A stretch of DNA of 64,000 nt from Papillibacter cinnamivorans DSM 12816. Its GTDB lineage: Bacteria; Bacillota; Clostridia; Oscillospirales; Oscillospiraceae. Below, piece after piece: positions 60,323-64,000 of this stretch. Numbering within the stretch: position 1 is the stretch's first letter; each line of letters starts with the position of its first letter. Made by a program: the position numbers and the translations under genes. The stretch spans positions 112,843 to 176,842 of the forward strand of contig NZ_FWXW01000006.1 in assembly GCF_900176335.1 (NCBI RefSeq), in the 5' to 3' direction. Below the pieces are notes generated by a model that made no database searches, was not told the DNA's origin, and saw only the letters and a program-made list of their open reading frames with translations.

Positions 60323-61146
60323 CGGACAGCACCTGTGACATTCCAATCTCCGAAGCGGAAGCGTTGGGGATTGATATCGTGCCTTTGAAGGTATTGTTCG
60401 GGGAACGGGAATATATCGACGGGGTTGACCTGTCCAACGAAGAATTTTACGCGATGCTTCGCTCGGCGGAAAAGCTGCCCAGCACGGTGCAGGTCAATCC
60501 CGACCGGTTTGAGGAGCTGTTCCGGCGTTACATCGATGCGGGCGACGAGATCGTTGGGGTTTTCATTTCCGCGGAACTGAGCGGGACATATCAGTCGGCG
60601 GTAATTGCGAAAGCCTCGGTGTCGTCCGGGGAGATCCATCTGGTGGATTCCCGGAACGTGTCTTTCGGGCTGGCCGTTTTGGTATATGAGGCGGTGAAGC
60701 GGAGAGATGCCGGGGACCGGGCGGCAGCGATCGCCGCACATCTGGAGGAGCTGAAGGACCGGCTCAGGCTTTACGGAGCGGTAAACACGCTGAAGTACCT
60801 TAAAATGGGGGGAAGGCTGTCCGCCTCTTCGGCAATTATCGGGGGACTTCTGAGCATCAAGCCCATCGTGGCCATTGAAAACGGCAAGGTGATTGCCGCG
60901 GGAAAGGCAAGAGGCGACACGGCGGCATATCAGTGGATGATCGAGCGGGTGAAAGAGGAGGAGCCGGATCCCGCATACGAGATCATTTTCGCCCATTCCG
61001 ACGCCGCCGGAGCCTGCGCCGCCTTTGAGGCTCAGCTGAGGAAGGTTTATCCTCTGGAAAAAGGCCGCGTGATGAAGATCGGAAGCGTGGTGGGTACCCA
61101 CGCGGGCCCCGGATGCGTAGGCATCAGCTATATCCGCCGAAAATAA
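60304..61146 (+). CDS. DegV-family fatty-acid-binding protein
   Basis: 280 residues, usual family length. Starts VRIITDSTCDIPISEAEALGIDIVPL with the conserved TDS loop that holds the lipid carboxylate, contains PSTVQVNPDRFEELF and VDSRNVSFGLAVLVYEAV, and the pocket motif GAVNTLKYLKMGGRLSASSAIIG. FakB/DegV proteins present fatty acids to the kinase FakA for entry into phospholipids; no FakA gene is in the window. Its overlap with the FabT-like regulator strongly suggests fatty acid uptake control. Start ATG with GGAGG upstream. Confidence 0.92.
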   Translation: MAVRIITDSTCDIPISEAEALGIDIVPLKVLFGEREYIDGVDLSNEEFYAMLRSAEKLPSTVQVNPDRFEELFRRYIDAGDEIVGVFISAELSGTYQSAVIAKASVSSGEIHLVDSRNVSFGLAVLVYEAVKRRDAGDRAAAIAAHLEELKDRLRLYGAVNTLKYLKMGGRLSASSAIIGGLLSIKPIVAIENGKVIAAGKARGDTAAYQWMIERVKEEEPDPAYEIIFAHSDAAGACAAFEAQLRKVYPLEKGRVMKIGSVVGTHAGPGCVGISYIRRK

Positions 61147-61201
61147 CAACCGAAAGACGCGGCGGCCGCGGGAGTCTGCCCCGGAAGGAGCGTATGGGAC
61201 A

Positions 61202-61909
61202 ATGGAACGGAAGGTCCAAAGCGGCGGGCTGGAAATCCGGTATGAACTGATCCGGAAACCGGTAAAAAACGTCAACCTGCGGCTCCGGCGGGACGGCACC
61301 GTGCTGGTTTCGGCAAGACGGAACGTGGATACCGGCAGGATTGACGATTTTGTCAGAAGCAAGGCGGAATGGATCCGCCGGGGACTCCGGCGCCTCGCCG
61401 AAACTCCGGAGATGGAAATTACGCCGGAGGAATATGAAGACGGCGATATGCTGCCGCTCCTGGGGCGGATGGTACCGCTTCGGATTCTGCGGGGAGAGCG
61501 TGACAGCGCGGTATACGACGGCGAGACGCTCACGCTGACGGTCAAGGACCCGGGGGACGCGAGCAAAAGAGCCAGGCTCCTTGAAAAATGGCAGGGAGAA
61601 TTCTGCCTGCAGGTATTTGGGGAGGCTTTGCAGGCCGCGTATCCTCCCTTTGAAGCAATGGGGGTCGCGTATCCCCACCTTCGGATCCGGAAAATGAAGA
61701 GCCTCTGGGGAAGCTGCATTCCCGGAAAGAAGACCGTCACCCTCAGCCGGCGGCTCATCCACAAGCCTTTTGCCTGTATCGAAGCTGTGGCCGCGCACGA
61801 GCTTGCGCATTTTCTCCAGATCGGGCACGGCAAAGAGTTTTACGCCGTACTTACTTCGGCCATGCCGGACTATCACAGCCGGCGGCGCCTTTTAAACGGG
61901 AAAAAATAA
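61202..61909 (+). CDS. YgjP-type metal-dependent hydrolase (WLM-like)
   Basis: 235 residues. The C-terminal half holds the zinc signature HELAH (199-203) with a third His in LQIGHGKEF (His209), preceded by MKSLWGSC and [14 protein letters not shown] stretches, as in the YgjP/DUF45 family related to SprT-like proteins. Members are presumed peptidases; the natural substrate is unknown. GGAG lies before the ATG at 61202; an overlapping start 8 bases upstream is out of frame. It is likely cotranscribed with degV and ends at a strong terminator. Confidence 0.85.
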   Translation: MERKVQSGGLEIRYELIRKPVKNVNLRLRRDGTVLVSARRNVDTGRIDDFVRSKAEWIRRGLRRLAETPEMEITPEEYEDGDMLPLLGRMVPLRILRGERDSAVYDGETLTLTVKDPGDASKRARLLEKWQGEFCLQVFGEALQAAYPPFEAMGVAYPHLRIRKMKSLWGSCIPGKKTVTLSRRLIHKPFACIEAVAAHELAHFLQIGHGKEFYAVLTSAMPDYHSRRRLLNGKK

Positions 61910-61950
61910 AACAGAGTCCCGGACCGAATCGGTCCGGGACTCTGTTTTTT
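61910..61950 (+). terminator. Terminator after the YgjP-type gene
   Basis: AACAGAGTCCCGGACCG / CGGTCCGGGACTCTGTT, 17-bp perfect stem with a 3-base loop, then TTTT. Confidence 0.92.
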
Positions 61951-62040
61951 ATATCGGGAGATGTTCCGCATTTCTTTTCTGCCGCGGTGGTAAGGACTTG
62001 CACATTGGGAATACAGTGGATTGAAAGGGGGAGAGGACTC

Positions 62041-62604
62041 GTGCTGTCGGTTACGATTTTATTGCTGCTCAACGGAATTTTTTATATGCTCCGGCTATCC
62101 GGAGGGAACGGATCGTTTCCCAGACCCTTGAGCGCGGAAGAGGAGCAGGAATATCTGCGGCGGTTTTCCGAGGGAGACATGCAGGCCCGCAATGTTCTGA
62201 TCGAGCGAAACCTCCGGCTGGTCGCGCACATCATTAAAAAATACTATACCCAGGTGAAGGATCAGGACGATCTTATTTCCATCGGCACCATCGGCCTTAT
62301 CAAGGGGATCGCCAGCTATAATCCGGACAAGGGAGTGCGTCTTGCGACCTATGCGGCCCGCTGCATAGAAAATGCAATCCTCTCGCTGCGGCTTTCGGCC
62401 GCTTTCAAAAAGCCGCGAAGCTTCAACTTTCGAACAAGACTTTTAAGCACATCTGGCGGCAAGCGTTGCAGCCGCATAAAATGTACCGAGAAAACCGGAT
62501 GGGGCTTCCGGGTTCCTCGGTACCGCGTCAGATGGGAGATGGCTGCCGGAAAGAGCCGAAGGCAGAAAAACGAATCTTGTCCGCTTCCGCCTAAACCGCT
62601 CTAG
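62041..62604 (+). CDS. sigK: SigK N-terminal half, interrupted in the conserved CIEN stretch
   Basis: The GTG at 62041 has AAGGGGGAGAGG upstream and starts a hydrophobic pro-sequence ([16 protein letters not shown]), as in pro-sigma-K, which is cleaved in the mother cell. Sigma region 2 follows: [42 protein letters not shown] and [12 protein letters not shown] (residues 99-111). After Asn111 (AAT at 62371), where SigK proteins read ENEIL and a basic helix, the frame continues as [14 protein letters not shown] and unrelated sequence to a TAG at 62604. Region 4 is missing. In B. subtilis the skin element interrupts sigK in this same stretch, so this may be an element boundary rather than a dead gene. 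Confidence 0.85.
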   Translation: MLSVTILLLLNGIFYMLRLSGGNGSFPRPLSAEEEQEYLRRFSEGDMQARNVLIERNLRLVAHIIKKYYTQVKDQDDLISIGTIGLIKGIASYNPDKGVRLATYAARCIENAILSLRLSAAFKKPRSFNFRTRLLSTSGGKRCSRIKCTEKTGWGFRVPRYRVRWEMAAGKSRRQKNESCPLPPKPL

Positions 62605-63539
62605 AGGAGATCACGAAGCTTCAGTAGGCCAATGAGCTTTTCGTCACGCCACCGTACGATATCACCTGTGTTTCTGTCACCGATTTCTTCCTTCAAGCCT
62701 TCAATCAGCGCCCGTTGACTGCCCTGGGGAAACTGGTTCCATGCCGCCATATCGGCCCACCAGGATTCAAACGGCGCTGTGAACTGCCCCAGAAAGCCCT
62801 CCATTCCGTTGTCTCCGCCGCCCAGATTGAAGATCATGTTGGGTCCCATGAGGGCCCAGCGCAGACCGGGTCCGTTGCAGACCGCCGCATCCACGTCGTT
62901 CACCGAGCAGACCCCGTTTACGACAAGGTCGATCGCCTCCCGCCACACGGCCGCCTGGATCCGGTTGGCCACGTGCCCGGGCACCTCCTTATTGATCACA
63001 ATGGGGACTTTTCCGATCTGCCTGTAGAACTCCCACGCAACCTGCACGCTGCTGTCGCCGGCATTTCCCCGGACGATTTCCACCAGGGGGATAAGATGGG
63101 GCGGGTTAAAGGGATGACCCACCAAAACCCGTTCCGGGAATTTAGAAAAGGCTTGAAGCCTGGAAACCAGAAGGCCCGAACTGCTGCTGGCAAATACGGC
63201 GGTCCCGGGAGCCGCGGCATCCACTTCTTCCAAAACTTTCTGCTTAATATCGTATCGTTCCAGCGCGGACTCCTGAATGAATTCGGCATCTTCCACCGCC
63301 TCTGCGATGCTTGTCGTAAAAGATGCCCTTTTCAGAGCCGTCTGCATTTCCTCGGCGCTGATAATGCCCTGACCAACAATACTGTTCAGAAAAGAGGTTA
63401 CTTTGTTTTTAGCGATTTCGATCTGGTTTTTATCGATGTCCTGAATTTTAACTTGCAATCCTTTTGACAGAAAATACACCGCCCAGCTTGAACCGATGGT
63501 GCCCGCGCCCAGACAGGCGACTTTTTTTATATCGGCCAT
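62601..63539 (-). CDS. 3-Hydroxyacyl-CoA dehydrogenase family protein (carnitine-dehydrogenase-like)
   Basis: 312 residues. NAD site [21 protein letters not shown], a catalytic region with [11 protein letters not shown] and [25 protein letters not shown] (His and NPP motif), and the longer C-terminus of the lambda-crystallin/L-carnitine dehydrogenase group ([23 protein letters not shown]). It oxidises a 3-hydroxy acid or betaine; carnitine is one option. GGGAGG lies ten bases before the ATG at 63539. The stop overlaps the end of the sigK frame, so the two convergent frames meet with no spacer. It lies beside an MBL gene. Confidence 0.85.
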   Translation of the reverse strand: MADIKKVACLGAGTIGSSWAVYFLSKGLQVKIQDIDKNQIEIAKNKVTSFLNSIVGQGIISAEEMQTALKRASFTTSIAEAVEDAEFIQESALERYDIKQKVLEEVDAAAPGTAVFASSSSGLLVSRLQAFSKFPERVLVGHPFNPPHLIPLVEIVRGNAGDSSVQVAWEFYRQIGKVPIVINKEVPGHVANRIQAAVWREAIDLVVNGVCSVNDVDAAVCNGPGLRWALMGPNMIFNLGGGDNGMEGFLGQFTAPFESWWADMAAWNQFPQGSQRALIEGLKEEIGDRNTGDIVRWRDEKLIGLLKLRDLL

Positions 63540-63679
63540 CGTGTTGATACCTCCCATATAGAGTATTTCGGTAAAACGGCGACCCGAACCATCTCTGCAC
63601 CGTGTTGAACGCGGCGCAGAGACAGCTCGGCGTCCATTGCCAGGGATGCTGCTTTTTTAATGAGCGCACCGGTTATCGA

Positions 63680-64000
63680 TTATTTGTTTTTGGGCCACTT
63701 GTCGCTGGGGCAGACGCCCCGGGTGAAGGTCTTCTCGTCGTGGAGCAGGATCACATAATCCGCCTCTTTTTTCACCCGCAGGACGCTCTCGTACGCGTCC
63801 TCGCTGTTGACGTGCAGGCCCGGCACCAGGGCTTCCGGCCAGATGGCCTTCACGTCCGCGGGAGGATCGAAGTTTTCTTCGCCGCAGCAGAAGCCGCAGA
63901 TGATGACCCGGCCCTCCGCGGTGTCCACCGCCACCGACTGCCCACCCGGGGTATGCCCGGGGGTGTAGAGCAGGTGAATACCCGGGAAGATGTCGAACAC
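63680..64000 (-). CDS. Metallo-beta-lactamase-fold hydrolase, C-terminal part
   Basis: 106 residues at the window edge; the N-terminal zinc motif lies outside. YTPGHTPGGQSVAVDTAEGRVIICG carries the later metal-binding His of MBL hydrolases such as AttM-type lactonases and glyoxalase II relatives. The frame continues past 64000. Its pairing with an acyl-CoA dehydrogenase-type gene recalls the MBL gene of the 21-29 kb cluster. Substrate unknown. Confidence 0.8.
   Translation of the reverse strand: MFDIFPGIHLLYTPGHTPGGQSVAVDTAEGRVIICGFCCGEENFDPPADVKAIWPEALVPGLHVNSEDAYESVLRVKKEADYVILLHDEKTFTRGVCPSDKWPKNK

Noticed and set aside
1..64000. tRNA, rRNA, tmRNA, RNase P and SRP RNA genes
   Set aside because: Intergenic regions were read for their conserved cores and none was recognised; a covariance-model search was not possible here.

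Overview
The window looks like chromosome of an anaerobic, endospore-forming member of the Clostridia with fairly GC-rich DNA. The sporulation evidence is spoVG, the dipicolinate synthase pair dpaA-dpaB and the N-terminal half of the late sporulation sigma factor SigK. The anaerobe evidence is a PerR, superoxide reductase and rubrerythrin operon, acetate kinase, and a radical-sensitive 4-hydroxybutyryl-CoA dehydratase. Genus and species cannot be fixed from the sequence alone; the Oscillospirales side of the Clostridia is a guess from base composition. TTG starts with strong Shine-Dalgarno sites are common.

Layout. 1-3.5 kb: end of a DMT permease, a small minus-strand operon (49-residue peptide, XRE regulator, Cys-containing peptide) and an SLH surface protein. 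3.5-10 kb: ackA, tmcAL, a rhomboid-like membrane protein, then ahcY-metK for the methyl cycle. 10-21 kb: a glycosyltransferase and O-antigen-ligase pair, ftsH, rlmB, a P-type-ATPase-like protein without its phosphorylation motif, and an EF-G paralogue. 21-29 kb: a sigma-54 activator followed by an acyl-CoA cluster (MBL hydrolase, two SDR dehydrogenases, 4-hydroxybutyryl-CoA dehydratase, crotonase, 3-hydroxyacyl-CoA dehydrogenase). 29-37 kb: a membrane GT2, deoC and a complete BMP-type nucleoside ABC importer. 37-48 kb: CapA, Nudix hydrolase, Sfp-type transferase, uppP, murC, spoVG, cca, yjbQ, dpaAB and a small membrane cytochrome. 48-56 kb: pyrC-pyrF-pyrK-pyrD, a histidine phosphatase-GNAT fusion and a YgiQ-type radical SAM protein. 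56-64 kb: the perR-sor-rbr operon, udp, a FabT-like regulator with degV, a zinc peptidase-like protein, interrupted sigK, and a dehydrogenase/MBL pair running off the end.

How the genes work together. ahcY and metK recycle and make SAM. deoC, the BMP importer and udp form a nucleoside salvage set, beside de novo pyrimidine synthesis. The 21-29 kb cluster can take 4-hydroxybutyryl-CoA through crotonyl-CoA and 3-hydroxybutyryl-CoA to acetoacetyl-CoA. uppP, murC, CapA and the 10-13 kb pair concern the envelope.

The most unusual things are: (1) sigK breaks off within the conserved stretch where B. subtilis sigK is split by the skin element; (2) a roughly 100-119 bp three-hairpin repeat family, five copies at three loci, always between divergent genes and carrying -10-like boxes on both strands; (3) the dead P-type ATPase; (4) the sigma-54-linked acyl-CoA cluster with GTTGC/GCAAC inverted repeats in front of the dehydratase gene. 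No tRNA, rRNA, CRISPR array, intact insertion sequence or prophage was seen.
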